Notes: a model not told the origin generated them from the letters alone. Counted from the stretch's first letter, positions 1 to 6,643 are shown. The stretch: 17,300 nt of DNA from Sediminibacterium sp. (GCA_030158535.1 JAOASV010000061.1:1-17300), one strand, 5' to 3'. Program-made: numbers and translations.

Positions 1-1151
1 CTGGAACTAAGCATGGTGTAAAATCTGTGTTTTTAGAAGCAGTAAATTATAATGACGCAATTCTTGAATGTGCACATATAGAAAAAGAATTGATTAAAAA
101 TGGATTTGAAAAGAATAAACAAACATACTCAGAAGATTTAACTGATTATTGTATAGGTGATGCGGTTGTGAAATACCGTGAGTATATGTCTGGCGAGTCA
201 AAATTTGCGCATCTAAAAAAGAACGTATCTCAAGGTCATATCGACGAATCTGTGAGGTTCTGTTGGAAGTTTATTGAAAACTTATCGCTCACTAAGAACA
301 TCAAAAGGACAAGACCAACTGATATTAAAACCGAGGATGTATCAAACTTTTATATATGGTCAGAAAAAAAATATTCCCCAAAGACATTTAACAAGTGCTT
401 TATAGCTGTACGTGCATTCTTTGAATTTTTGATAGAAATTGAGAATATTGAAATGAAAAACCCATTTAGAAAATTTATTACCAAAGCTGCAACACCACCT
501 TCTATTGATACAATAACCGAGGATGAATTTAATAAAATCTTAACTGCTGTTGATACATTCAGTCCATTTATTACGCTTGGAGGAAAGGGCGAGAAAAAAA
601 ATATGTTTAGACCCTATCTAAAAGATGGATTCAAATTATTTCTTTTAACAGGAGGTAGGCGTGAAGAAGTGGTGAACCTAAAATGGTCTGACATATTTAG
701 CACACCACAAGGAGTTAAACTTTTTATCATTGATAACTTAAAAGTAAAGCGGATAAAAAAGGATAACAAAGAGTGTAAAAAATACATTGGTATCAATGTT
801 GACCTTGAGGACTTTCTGATTGAATTAGGTATGAATGAAAAGATTGGAACGGATGAATATATTTTGTACCCTAATAGAACATCCACCACCAAAACCATCA
901 TGACCGATTTGAGCAGAGGTTTTTCACACTACAAAGAAGGTGCAGGTATCAAGAAGGACATCAGTTTAAGTAACCTACGCAAAACCTACTTGACTTGGCA
1001 TCACCAAGTGTTAGGTGACGACACAGGACTTGTTAGCTCCCACTCTACCACCCAAGTTTTAGAGAAATATTACCTCGATCCAAAGGTCTTAACCGCTGTA
1101 GAAATATCAGCATTAAAGGTTCGTGTTTTTGGTAAAAATGAAAAATCATGA
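1..1151 (+). CDS. Tyrosine recombinase / phage-type integrase, 5' end outside the window
   Basis: Site-specific recombinase that would integrate and excise the element lying to the left. The reading frame is open to the left edge, so the gene starts outside the window; a GTG at 27 is only an internal codon. Counting from that GTG (374 residues), a SAM-like core-binding region covers about 35-150. The catalytic domain shows TGGRREE with Arg211, NLRKT with Arg318, SSHSTTQ with His339, and the likely nucleophile Tyr348, nine residues after His339 as in XerC. The His usual three residues before the second Arg is Ser315, a tolerated variation. The DNA is visibly more AT-rich than the genes to the right, which fits transfer. 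The gene points at the 3' end of tRNA-Met, the usual arrangement for a tRNA-targeting element. Family assignment is firm; the target is inferred. Confidence 0.88.
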   Translation, partial: GTKHGVKSVFLEAVNYNDAILECAHIEKELIKNGFEKNKQTYSEDLTDYCIGDAVVKYREYMSGESKFAHLKKNVSQGHIDESVRFCWKFIENLSLTKNIKRTRPTDIKTEDVSNFYIWSEKKYSPKTFNKCFIAVRAFFEFLIEIENIEMKNPFRKFITKAATPPSIDTITEDEFNKILTAVDTFSPFITLGGKGEKKNMFRPYLKDGFKLFLLTGGRREEVVNLKWSDIFSTPQGVKLFIIDNLKVKRIKKDNKECKKYIGINVDLEDFLIELGMNEKIGTDEYILYPNRTSTTKTIMTDLSRGFSHYKEGAGIKKDISLSNLRKTYLTWHHQVLGDDTGLVSSHSTTQVLEKYYLDPKVLTAVEISALKVRVFGKNEKS

Positions 1152-1182
1152 CACAAATCATGACACAAAACATGACACAGAG
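1147..1182 (+). repeat. Three tandem 12-bp direct repeats at the integrase stop codon
   Basis: Units start at 1147, 1159 and 1171. Each begins CATGACACA and continues AAT, AAA or GAG, so 9-11 of 12 bases agree between units. The first unit contains the integrase TGA stop. Short direct repeats next to an integrase gene and att site can be arm-type binding sites for the recombinase; that role is inferred here. Confidence 0.6.
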
Positions 1183-1194
1183 TTTAACTAAAGT

Positions 1195-1226
1195 AAAAAA
1201 CCACCTACGAATAAACGTAAGTGGTT
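1195..1226 (-). terminator. Rho-independent terminator downstream of tRNA-Met
   Basis: On the minus strand the arms at 1226-1216 and 1209-1199 form an 11-bp stem with one G-U pair and a 6-nt loop (1210-1215). A run of six T (1200-1195) follows. It begins about 10 nt after the tRNA. Read on the plus strand the same stem has a C-A mismatch and a poorer T tail, so it would end integrase transcripts less well. Confidence 0.75.
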
Positions 1227-1236
1227 GATTTTCATG

Positions 1237-1310
1237 TAGCGAGACCGGGATTTGAACCCGGGACCTCAGGGTTATGAATCCTGTGCTCTAACCAACTGAG
1301 CTACCTCGCC
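1237..1310 (-). tRNA. tRNA-Met (anticodon CAT)
   Basis: A 74-nt cloverleaf on the minus strand. The acceptor stem GGCGAGG pairs with TCTCGCT using G-U at both ends. The D arm is GCTC/GAGC, the anticodon loop TTCATAA, the T arm CCGGG-TTCAAAT-CCCGG, and the discriminator A. CCA is not encoded. The paired 1-72 position and the absence of three G-C pairs in the anticodon stem argue for elongator rather than initiator Met. A TilS-modified Ile(CAT) tRNA cannot be excluded by anticodon alone. The last anticodon-stem pair (31-39) is an A-C mismatch. Its 3' end faces the integrase gene, which marks it as the likely attachment site. Confidence 0.93.
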
Positions 1311-1330
1311 AAGAGGTCCATTTAGGGCTG

Positions 1331-1338
1331 CAAATATA
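1331..1338 (-). promoter_or_regulatory. -7 element of the tRNA-Met promoter
   Basis: The minus strand reads TATATTTG, an exact match to the Bacteroidota -7 consensus TAnnTTTG, 20 nt before the tRNA. Transcription would start near 1327. No good -33 TTG is visible at 19-21 bp. Confidence 0.5.
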
Positions 1339-1352
1339 GGGTATCAAATGTT

Positions 1353-1958
1353 TTAATGGATAGCTAATTCAAACAATTTCTCGTCACCTAAAAAACCAGC
1401 TAGTGTATCGCCGGGTAAACAAGGCCCTACACCAGCGGGGGTGCCCGTATATACTAAATCCCCAGGCGATAGGGTAAAGTAGCCAGATATGTGCTCTAAA
1501 AGGGTTTCAAAGCTATAAATCATGTCTTGTGTGGTGCCGGATTGTGCTTTTTGGCCGTTTTTGGTAAGGGAAAACAAAATTTCGCTTGCGTCACCGTTAA
1601 AAGGCTTCCAGTCCCCAATAATCGCCGAATTATCCCAAGCCTTTGCTTTTTCCCAAGGTAACCCCTTAGATTTTAGGCCGGCTTGTACGTCACGGGCTGT
1701 AAAATCGATACCTACCGTAATGGCGTCTACACAGCTTAGGGCGTTAGCAGCCGAAATGTTTTTAGCGGTTTTGCCAATGCGTAAAACAAGTTCTATTTCG
1801 TAATGCAAATCAGAAGTAAAACTTGGATACTCAAACCTCGCACCAGGTGCTAATAACGCCGTATCAGGCTTCATAAAAATAACCGGTGCTTCGGGTAAAG
1901 CGTTGCCTAATTCTTTGGCGTGCTCTGCGTAATTACGGCCTACACAAAATATTTTCAT
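1353..1958 (-). CDS. FAH-family hydrolase, acylpyruvase (FAHD1/YcgM)-like
   Basis: 201-residue soluble protein of the fumarylacetoacetate hydrolase fold. The closest characterised relatives are FAHD1/YcgM, which hydrolyse acylpyruvates or decarboxylate oxaloacetate with a divalent metal. The N-terminus carries the GRNYAEHAKEL signature, with His13 and Glu16 at the positions of the FAHD1 catalytic pair. HYEIE supplies metal ligands Glu54 and Glu56, and GIDFTARD supplies Asp85. Lys106 in PWEKAKAWD matches the catalytic lysine. The family block GDLVYTGTPAGVG lies at 166-178. The length is typical. The ATG start lies 5 nt after the pth stop codon, so the two genes are probably cotranscribed. The exact substrate cannot be read from sequence; isomerase or hydratase members of the family remain possible. 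Confidence 0.87.
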   Translation of the reverse strand: MKIFCVGRNYAEHAKELGNALPEAPVIFMKPDTALLAPGARFEYPSFTSDLHYEIELVLRIGKTAKNISAANALSCVDAITVGIDFTARDVQAGLKSKGLPWEKAKAWDNSAIIGDWKPFNGDASEILFSLTKNGQKAQSGTTQDMIYSFETLLEHISGYFTLSPGDLVYTGTPAGVGPCLPGDTLAGFLGDEKLFELAIH

Positions 1959-1963
1959 AAAAA

Positions 1964-2542
1964 TTATATTTCAAAATTTAAAGCATTGCAAACCGTCATG
2001 GTTCTATCAAGCCCAATAGCAGCAAAGGATTCAATCACTTCTATACTCTTGTCAATTTTTTGCTGAATAACCGGCTGCTCAGATGCTAACCATTTGCCCA
2101 GTACAAAATCTACCTGACCACCTTTTGGGAACTGATTACCTATACCAAACCTAAGCTTTGGATACACATCGGTACCAAGCATTAACTGAATATCTTTTAA
2201 CCCATTATGCCCTGCATCAGAACCACTGCCTCTTAACCTCATTTTAGATAAGGGTAACGCTAAATCATCTACCACCGTTAGCGTTTGGCTGGGTTCTAGT
2301 TTTTCTTTGTCCATCCAATACTTAAATGCTTTACCACTTAAGTTCATATACGTAGTAGGCTTAATGCAAATGAATTGTTTGCCCTTCCAGGTAACCGTAG
2401 CCACGTCTGCTAAGCGGTCGTTTTTAAACATTCCGCCATGCTTGAGCACAAAAGCGCTCACCACATCAAAACCAATGTTGTGGCGGGTGTGTGCGTATTC
2501 GGATCCTATATTACCAAGTCCTACAATTAAAAATTTATGCAT
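1964..2542 (-). CDS. pth: Peptidyl-tRNA hydrolase
   Basis: Cleaves peptidyl-tRNA released from stalled ribosomes so that the tRNA can be reused. The 192-residue product has the full Pth1 active site: Asn11 in GLGN, the catalytic His21 in TRHNIGFD, Asn67 in TYMNLSG, Asp92 in VDDLALP, and Asn113 in GHNGLKDI. The frame stays open upstream to 2743, but residues before the MHKFLIVGLG start have no Pth similarity and overlap the oppositely oriented regulator gene, so the ATG at 2542 is chosen. It is followed 5 nt later by the FAH gene. rplY and prs, its usual neighbours upstream, are on the same strand but about 7 kb away, with the sulfur module in between. Confidence 0.95.
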   Translation of the reverse strand: MHKFLIVGLGNIGSEYAHTRHNIGFDVVSAFVLKHGGMFKNDRLADVATVTWKGKQFICIKPTTYMNLSGKAFKYWMDKEKLEPSQTLTVVDDLALPLSKMRLRGSGSDAGHNGLKDIQLMLGTDVYPKLRFGIGNQFPKGGQVDFVLGKWLASEQPVIQQKIDKSIEVIESFAAIGLDRTMTVCNALNFEI

Positions 2543-2559
2543 AGCGTATGGGAAAGGGC

Positions 2560-2567
2560 CAAATTTA
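2560..2567 (-). promoter_or_regulatory. -7 element upstream of pth
   Basis: The minus strand reads TAAATTTG, an exact TAnnTTTG match, ending 17 nt before the pth ATG. It lies in the 58-bp gap between pth and the divergent regulator gene. This gives pth its own promoter now that rplY is distant. Confidence 0.5.
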
Positions 2568-2600
2568 GTTAAAAAACACAAAAATGGGTAACTTGCATTT

Positions 2601-3203
2601 GTGATTACCAAAGAACAACTAACAAGCCTCTTTCCTAATTTAGAAGATGGTTTGTACGATGCCATACTTGAGCATGCCGAAATAAAAGAAATTCCTGCAG
2701 GCACGCCCCTACTAAAAGTGGGACAAAATATTAGATCTACCATGATGGTAGTAGAAGGTACCGTTAAACTCTATCAAGAAAACGAAGAAGGTGACGAGTA
2801 CTTCATGTATTATATATCACCAGGTCAGGCATGCGCCGTTTCCATGGTATGTAGTTTTCAATCAGAACAAAGTCAGGTGCTTGCAAAAGCCCTCACAAAT
2901 GTTACACTCCTTACCATCCCCATTAAATATATGGATGAGTGGCTTAGCGAGTTTAAAAGCTGGCACTACTTTGTCATTAAAACCTACCGCACCCGCTTTG
3001 AAGAACTATTAAAAACAGTCAACGAAGTGGCGTTTAAAAATATGGATGAGCGCCTAGAATTTTACCTCAAACAACAGGTAGAAAAATTTGGCACCACCCT
3101 AAAACTTACCCATCAAGAAATTGCTACTGACCTTAACAGTTCGCGCGAAGTGATTAGCCGCCTCATGAAAAAGATGGAAGAAAACGGAAGGCTTAAAAAA
3201 TAA
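2601..3203 (+). CDS. Crp/Fnr-family transcriptional regulator of the sulfur module
   Basis: 200-residue regulator with an N-terminal cyclic-nucleotide-binding-type beta barrel (about 15-110), a dimerisation helix (about 111-145) and a C-terminal helix-turn-helix (171-190, HQEIATDLNSSREVISRLMK). The GTG start is used because an in-frame TAA lies four codons upstream (2589-2591) and no earlier ATG exists. The recognition helix has Arg182-Glu183-xxx-Arg187, the pattern with which E. coli CRP reads GTGA; FNR differs. The iron-sulfur cysteines of FNR are absent, but Cys78 and Cys84 form a C-x5-C pair in the effector domain, possibly redox- or persulfide-responsive (inference). The protein ends directly after the recognition helix (NGRLKK), with almost no wing. 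It converges on the five-gene sulfur operon, with only 18 nt between the stop codons. The family is certain; the effector is unknown. Confidence 0.9.
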   Translation: MITKEQLTSLFPNLEDGLYDAILEHAEIKEIPAGTPLLKVGQNIRSTMMVVEGTVKLYQENEEGDEYFMYYISPGQACAVSMVCSFQSEQSQVLAKALTNVTLLTIPIKYMDEWLSEFKSWHYFVIKTYRTRFEELLKTVNEVAFKNMDERLEFYLKQQVEKFGTTLKLTHQEIATDLNSSREVISRLMKKMEENGRLKK

Positions 3204-3237
3204 GTGACCGCTAGCTATTAACTAGTGCGGTAACTTA
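3195..3237 (-). terminator. Probable terminator of the five-gene sulfur operon
   Basis: The outer arms 3201-3205/3233-3237 and 3207-3211/3227-3231 form a 10-bp stem with one mismatch, topped by a TAG/CTA pair and a 7-nt loop. On the minus strand it is followed by six T (3200-3195). The stem contains the stop codons of both converging genes. There is no T tract on the plus strand. Confidence 0.5.
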
Positions 3238-3707
3238 TCTCTAAAATATCCGTAGGTCCAAGTACCTGCAACAGCACTTGCTATCACTACTAACACTGCG
3301 TAAAAGCCGGCACCAATATGTGCAAATAATGGACCAGGGCATGCACCCGTTAAAGCCCAACCAAATCCAAACAACAAGCCACCATAAATTTGACCCTTGT
3401 TAAATTCTTTGTCTGCAATTACAATTTTTTCGCCGTGGATGGTTTTTACATTTAGTTTTTTAATTAAAAAAACACTGATTGCTCCTACCGCTACCGCCGT
3501 GCCTATCACACCAAACATGTGAAAGCTTTGTAGTCTAAACATTTCCTGAATTCTAAACCAAGAAATAATTTCGGCCTTCACAAATACGATTCCAAAAATG
3601 ATACCCACTGCCGCGTATTTTAAATTATACCAACCCGGGTGTTGTTGTTCTGATGCGTTAACGCATGCTGTATTGCTATCTATATTTTGTACTTTTTCGT
3701 TGTTCAT
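3222..3707 (-). CDS. YeeE/YedE-type membrane protein, C-terminal-half type (DUF6691-like)
   Basis: 161-residue inner-membrane protein forming one half of a two-gene YeeE/YedE system, the family of the thiosulfate importer TsuA and of the PmpA/PmpB pairs. A polar N-terminus of about 28 residues precedes roughly four membrane helices (about 30-48, 63-82, 107-125, 130-152). The family motif GWALTGACPGPLF places Cys123 in the loop where TsuA-type proteins use cysteines to pass thiosulfate. It is the last gene of the operon and starts 10 nt after the stop of the partner gene. The pair must assemble to make a complete channel. Transport of thiosulfate or another reactive sulfur species is inferred from family and context; direction is unknown. 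Confidence 0.85.
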   Translation of the reverse strand: MNNEKVQNIDSNTACVNASEQQHPGWYNLKYAAVGIIFGIVFVKAEIISWFRIQEMFRLQSFHMFGVIGTAVAVGAISVFLIKKLNVKTIHGEKIVIADKEFNKGQIYGGLLFGFGWALTGACPGPLFAHIGAGFYAVLVVIASAVAGTWTYGYFRDKLPH

Positions 3708-3717
3708 TGTTCTGTTT

Positions 3718-4281
3718 TTATAAAGATAAAATCCAAGGTAAAATAATGTTGGCCATTAAAAAGCCACCTACCATAAATGAAATGGTCGCTACTAAAGATG
3801 GCCATTGTAAATTACTAAGTCCCATAATGGCATGACCTGATGTACAACCGCCTGCATAACGCGTACCAAAGCCTACTAAAAAGCCACCTATCACCATAAT
3901 AATAAAACCTCTTACTGTAAGTAATGCTTCAAAACTAAAAAGCTCTTTAGGTAACATATAACTGTAATCAGTTAAACCATAACCCGCTAACTCGCTTTGT
4001 AATGCCGGACTCACTGCAATAGGCGCATCTGTCATTAAAAAATAATTGGCAATAAAGGCGCCTGCAAAAATGCCCCCTACAAAAAAGAAATTCCATATTT
4101 CCTTTTTCCAGTCGTACTTAAAAAATTTAATGCCCGCCGGAAAACACACAGCACAGATATGTCTTAAATTAGAAGAAATACCAAATGTTTTGTTGCCTAA
4201 AATTAAAAGTGCGGGGACAATAAGCCCAATTAAAATGCCGGCTACATACCAGGGCCAGGGTTGAATAATTTGTTCCATCAT
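3718..4281 (-). CDS. YeeE/YedE-type membrane protein, N-terminal-half type
   Basis: 187-residue inner-membrane partner of the downstream gene. About five membrane helices are visible, with the signature GFGTRYAGGCTSGHAI at 137-152 around Cys146, the GGC-T/S-GH loop that carries the transfer cysteine in TsuA-type proteins. A further Cys43-x2-Cys46 pair lies in the RHICAVCFP loop after the first helix. Two adjacent ATG codons (4281 and 4278) could both start it. It begins 19 nt after the tsdA-like gene and ends 10 nt before its partner, so translation is probably coupled. The role is import or export of thiosulfate-like sulfur compounds, inferred from the family and from the thiosulfate enzymes beside it. 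Confidence 0.87.
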   Translation of the reverse strand: MMEQIIQPWPWYVAGILIGLIVPALLILGNKTFGISSNLRHICAVCFPAGIKFFKYDWKKEIWNFFFVGGIFAGAFIANYFLMTDAPIAVSPALQSELAGYGLTDYSYMLPKELFSFEALLTVRGFIIMVIGGFLVGFGTRYAGGCTSGHAIMGLSNLQWPSLVATISFMVGGFLMANIILPWILSL

Positions 4282-4300
4282 GCTTGTTTATTTTTATTGA

Positions 4301-5269
4301 TTATTTAAAATTTTGAATGGGTTTATATGGCCCGTATTTATGCTGAGTTTCTGAAAAATTATCGGCGTAAGGTCCAAAAGCAAAATCGATTGGCTTTTTA
4401 CTATAATTAGGCCAGTCTTTAAATTGATCTTTATGTGGGCGGGGTTGGCTGTTAACATAAGCTGCTACATCCCAACACTCCTCGTTGGTTAATGTTGGAT
4501 TTTTATGCGTAGCAACCGCAAAAGGCATATTGTTTTTTACATAGCCTGCAAAACTACTAATCCTATATAGTCCTGCGCCATCGTTGTAACTATGTGCGCC
4601 CCAAAGTGGCGGATATGCATACTCTATATTGTCAGGCGCCAATTGCCCTTCACCATTAGCACCATGGCAACTTGCACACTGCGTTGTATATACCACCTGC
4701 CCTTTTTTAGGGTCAGCAGCGCGGTCTAAATAGGCTAATTTTTCGATGCCAGAACCCTGCGGCTTTTGTCCTTTTTGTACATCCTGTCCAATCCATTTAA
4801 TGTATGCGTATATGGCTTTAAACTCACGGCTATTACTATCTACGGCCGTACCGTTTAAACTTCTTTCCATACAATCAGCAACACGCTTATAAATACTTTC
4901 AATTTGTCCACTCCGATCTCTCAGTTTTGGATACGTCGAAAACACAGCTGCATAATTATTACCCCATGCTTTGCCCCCTGCTTGCAAGTGACAGTTCTGA
5001 CAGTTCATACCATTGGTAATTTGCGCCACGCTTCCTTTAGGGCCTAAATATTTTGCCGTATGCGCAATTAAATCTTGACCGTAAATAACAAGTTTGCGCT
5101 CCTCGCCACTCACCGTATTATCAGCATAAATACTTGGCGCCAACCAGGTACTATCTGTTACGGCAAGACTGTTGTCCATTTTAAAAATGTCGCCTTTGAT
5201 AAAGCTTACCATACAATAAAGTAGCACCAGTGCAGTAAGTCCAATAAGTAGGAGATATTGTTTTTTCAT
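4301..5269 (-). CDS. tsdA: TsdA-like dihaem cytochrome c: thiosulfate dehydrogenase / tetrathionate reductase
   Basis: Periplasmic enzyme joining two thiosulfates into tetrathionate, or the reverse. From the ATG at 5269 (322 residues) it has a membrane-anchor-like N-terminus (3-25). Haem 1 is in CQNCH (Cys90-His94) and a candidate cysteine ligand, Cys133 in RVADCMERSLNG, lies 39 residues after the haem His, close to the His/Cys spacing of Allochromatium TsdA. Haem 2 is in CASCH (Cys198-His202) with Met248 as likely ligand. The residue before that Met is Asn247; Allochromatium has Lys there, Campylobacter TsdA has Asn. A TTG at 5275 is an alternative start, but ATG is preferred because AAAGG sits 6 nt before it, overlapping the porin stop. 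The residue LLYC is a poor lipobox, so an uncleaved anchor is more likely. No tsdB cytochrome is adjacent, so the electron partner is unknown. Confidence 0.88.
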   Translation of the reverse strand: MKKQYLLLIGLTALVLLYCMVSFIKGDIFKMDNSLAVTDSTWLAPSIYADNTVSGEERKLVIYGQDLIAHTAKYLGPKGSVAQITNGMNCQNCHLQAGGKAWGNNYAAVFSTYPKLRDRSGQIESIYKRVADCMERSLNGTAVDSNSREFKAIYAYIKWIGQDVQKGQKPQGSGIEKLAYLDRAADPKKGQVVYTTQCASCHGANGEGQLAPDNIEYAYPPLWGAHSYNDGAGLYRISSFAGYVKNNMPFAVATHKNPTLTNEECWDVAAYVNSQPRPHKDQFKDWPNYSKKPIDFAFGPYADNFSETQHKYGPYKPIQNFK

Positions 5270-5278
5270 GGCCAACCT

Positions 5279-6643
5279 TTAAAAATGAAAGTTTACAATA
5301 AAATTAAAATGACCCATATCTACTTTATTGATGTAATACTTGGGATAGTTATAGGTATTACCCGTAGCGTCTTTATAAAAATAAATCATTTGCGCTTCCC
5401 ATCCCTTCCAAAATCCTTTAAATGCATAACGTATGTCTAAGTTGTACTGCATATAAGATGGAAAACTATATTTGTTGAGTGCAAAATTGGTAACGCTTGG
5501 TAAATTAAAATATCCCGCACCCATATTAATAGTGAGCGGTAATTTTGGTGCGGTATACTTTGCTTTTACAACATAGGCACTCACATCACCAAGGCCCTCG
5601 TTACGCTCCCCCATTAAAAAAGTATACATAGGATCACGCCCCCATTCACGCGGCATTAAATAACGGCCCTGCTTTGTAATGCGGGTATAATTTAGTGCGT
5701 AATCCCAACTGTTTATTTTTTTCCCTACCCTAGCGCCCAATACCAAACTGGATTGACCTGGATTAAAATATGTTTTTGCGGGGTCGTTGTTACCGCCCTT
5801 ATTAACCGCGGTTTGCGTTATTATTTGCAGGCCGTAATAATAAGGCTGCTTGGCATTTGGCGTTTTGTCGATTTGAAAAAATACGCTGTTAAACATATTT
5901 TGTACGTACTGATTCCAAATCTTAATTTTATAATTTTTAATGCTGCCAATTTCTGCGCCAACAAGTGCCACACCACTAGATTCAAGTGCATTTTTATAGC
6001 CAGCTTTTGAACCATCAATATTTAGTCCTACCGGATAAAGCCCAATAGATTCGCCGGTCTTATACCATGCTACTGTACTTCGTGGCGAAAACCTGTTAAG
6101 CCAACCCGCATACCATTTATTTTCTTTGTTTTTATGTTGTATCCAAAGGCCTTGCACAACGGATGGGCGCATCCTTCCATCTTGCAAATTAATAAAGGGT
6201 GTATTGAGTAGTTGCTTACCAAGGGTAATGGTTGTTTTATTTTTTTGGTACTGGATATAGAGTTCTTCGAGGCGGTTTAAGTTTGTTTTTTTAGAAGGGT
6301 CTGTAATATCATATAGTCCAATCTCGTATCTATTGATAGCGCCAGATAAAGCGTTTGCCTTTGTTAGATCCGACGAAAAAAGATCGTTTATAAAAATGCC
6401 ACTCACCCCCACTTTTATATGATGTATAGGTTTTGAAATAAACTGAATACCGCCACCAATAGCCTGCGCATATTCAACATCTGTACTTTTATTAAAATTG
6501 CTGCTAAAAAAACTGCGCAAGTGTCCGTGCAAGGTGCCCGCCCCAAAAAGGTTCACTAGACTAGAACTATCTAGCTGCGCTTGATGCTGGGCATACGAAA
6601 CGGTAGTGCATAATAACAATGCAGCGGCGAATAATTTTTTCAT
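5279..6643 (-). CDS. OprD-like outer-membrane porin
   Basis: 454-residue outer-membrane beta barrel. A clear signal peptide ends SYA at residue 18, before Gln19. The mature protein is rich in alternating aromatic beta strands and ends in the outer-membrane signature NFIVNFHF with a terminal Phe. The block LGKQLLNTPFINLQDGRM (about 140-158) resembles the OprD-family substrate-specific porins. It lies 6 nt after the tauE-like gene and 9 nt before the tsdA-like gene, within one operon. It probably lets thiosulfate, tetrathionate or a related anion into the periplasm for the cytochrome. That substrate is inferred purely from position; OprD members elsewhere take amino acids and other small organic molecules. 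Confidence 0.8.
   Translation of the reverse strand: MKKLFAAALLLCTTVSYAQHQAQLDSSSLVNLFGAGTLHGHLRSFFSSNFNKSTDVEYAQAIGGGIQFISKPIHHIKVGVSGIFINDLFSSDLTKANALSGAINRYEIGLYDITDPSKKTNLNRLEELYIQYQKNKTTITLGKQLLNTPFINLQDGRMRPSVVQGLWIQHKNKENKWYAGWLNRFSPRSTVAWYKTGESIGLYPVGLNIDGSKAGYKNALESSGVALVGAEIGSIKNYKIKIWNQYVQNMFNSVFFQIDKTPNAKQPYYYGLQIITQTAVNKGGNNDPAKTYFNPGQSSLVLGARVGKKINSWDYALNYTRITKQGRYLMPREWGRDPMYTFLMGERNEGLGDVSAYVVKAKYTAPKLPLTINMGAGYFNLPSVTNFALNKYSFPSYMQYNLDIRYAFKGFWKGWEAQMIYFYKDATGNTYNYPKYYINKVDMGHFNFIVNFHF

Noticed and set aside
1147..1182. Short repeats as a CRISPR array
   Set aside because: Units are only 12 bp, directly adjacent with no spacers, and there are no cas genes.
1522..1803. Plus-strand frame of 93 codons opposite the FAH gene
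   Set aside because: Shadow of a conserved enzyme gene; no motif and no promoter in front.
2543..2743. N-terminal extension of pth to an upstream start at 2743
   Set aside because: The extra 67 residues show no Pth similarity, would overlap the Crp/Fnr gene on the other strand, and the family N-terminus starts exactly at MHKFLIVGLG.
4301..5269. Lipoprotein reading of the TsdA-like N-terminus (LLYC)
   Set aside because: Tyr before the Cys does not fit the lipobox, and an uncleaved membrane anchor explains the segment equally well.
5270..5275. TTG start for the tsdA-like gene, two codons upstream
   Set aside because: The ATG at 5269 has AAAGG 6 nt before it and gives a normal MKKQYLLL signal-type start; TTG is rarely used when ATG is so close.
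5258..5440. Small plus-strand reading frame of 60 codons across the tsdA-porin junction
   Set aside because: It lies opposite the well-supported porin and cytochrome genes and has no recognisable features; its composition follows from the antisense of those genes.
5821..6018. Minus-strand overlapping frame inside the porin gene
   Set aside because: It is an alternative frame of the porin gene without a family match or start context.
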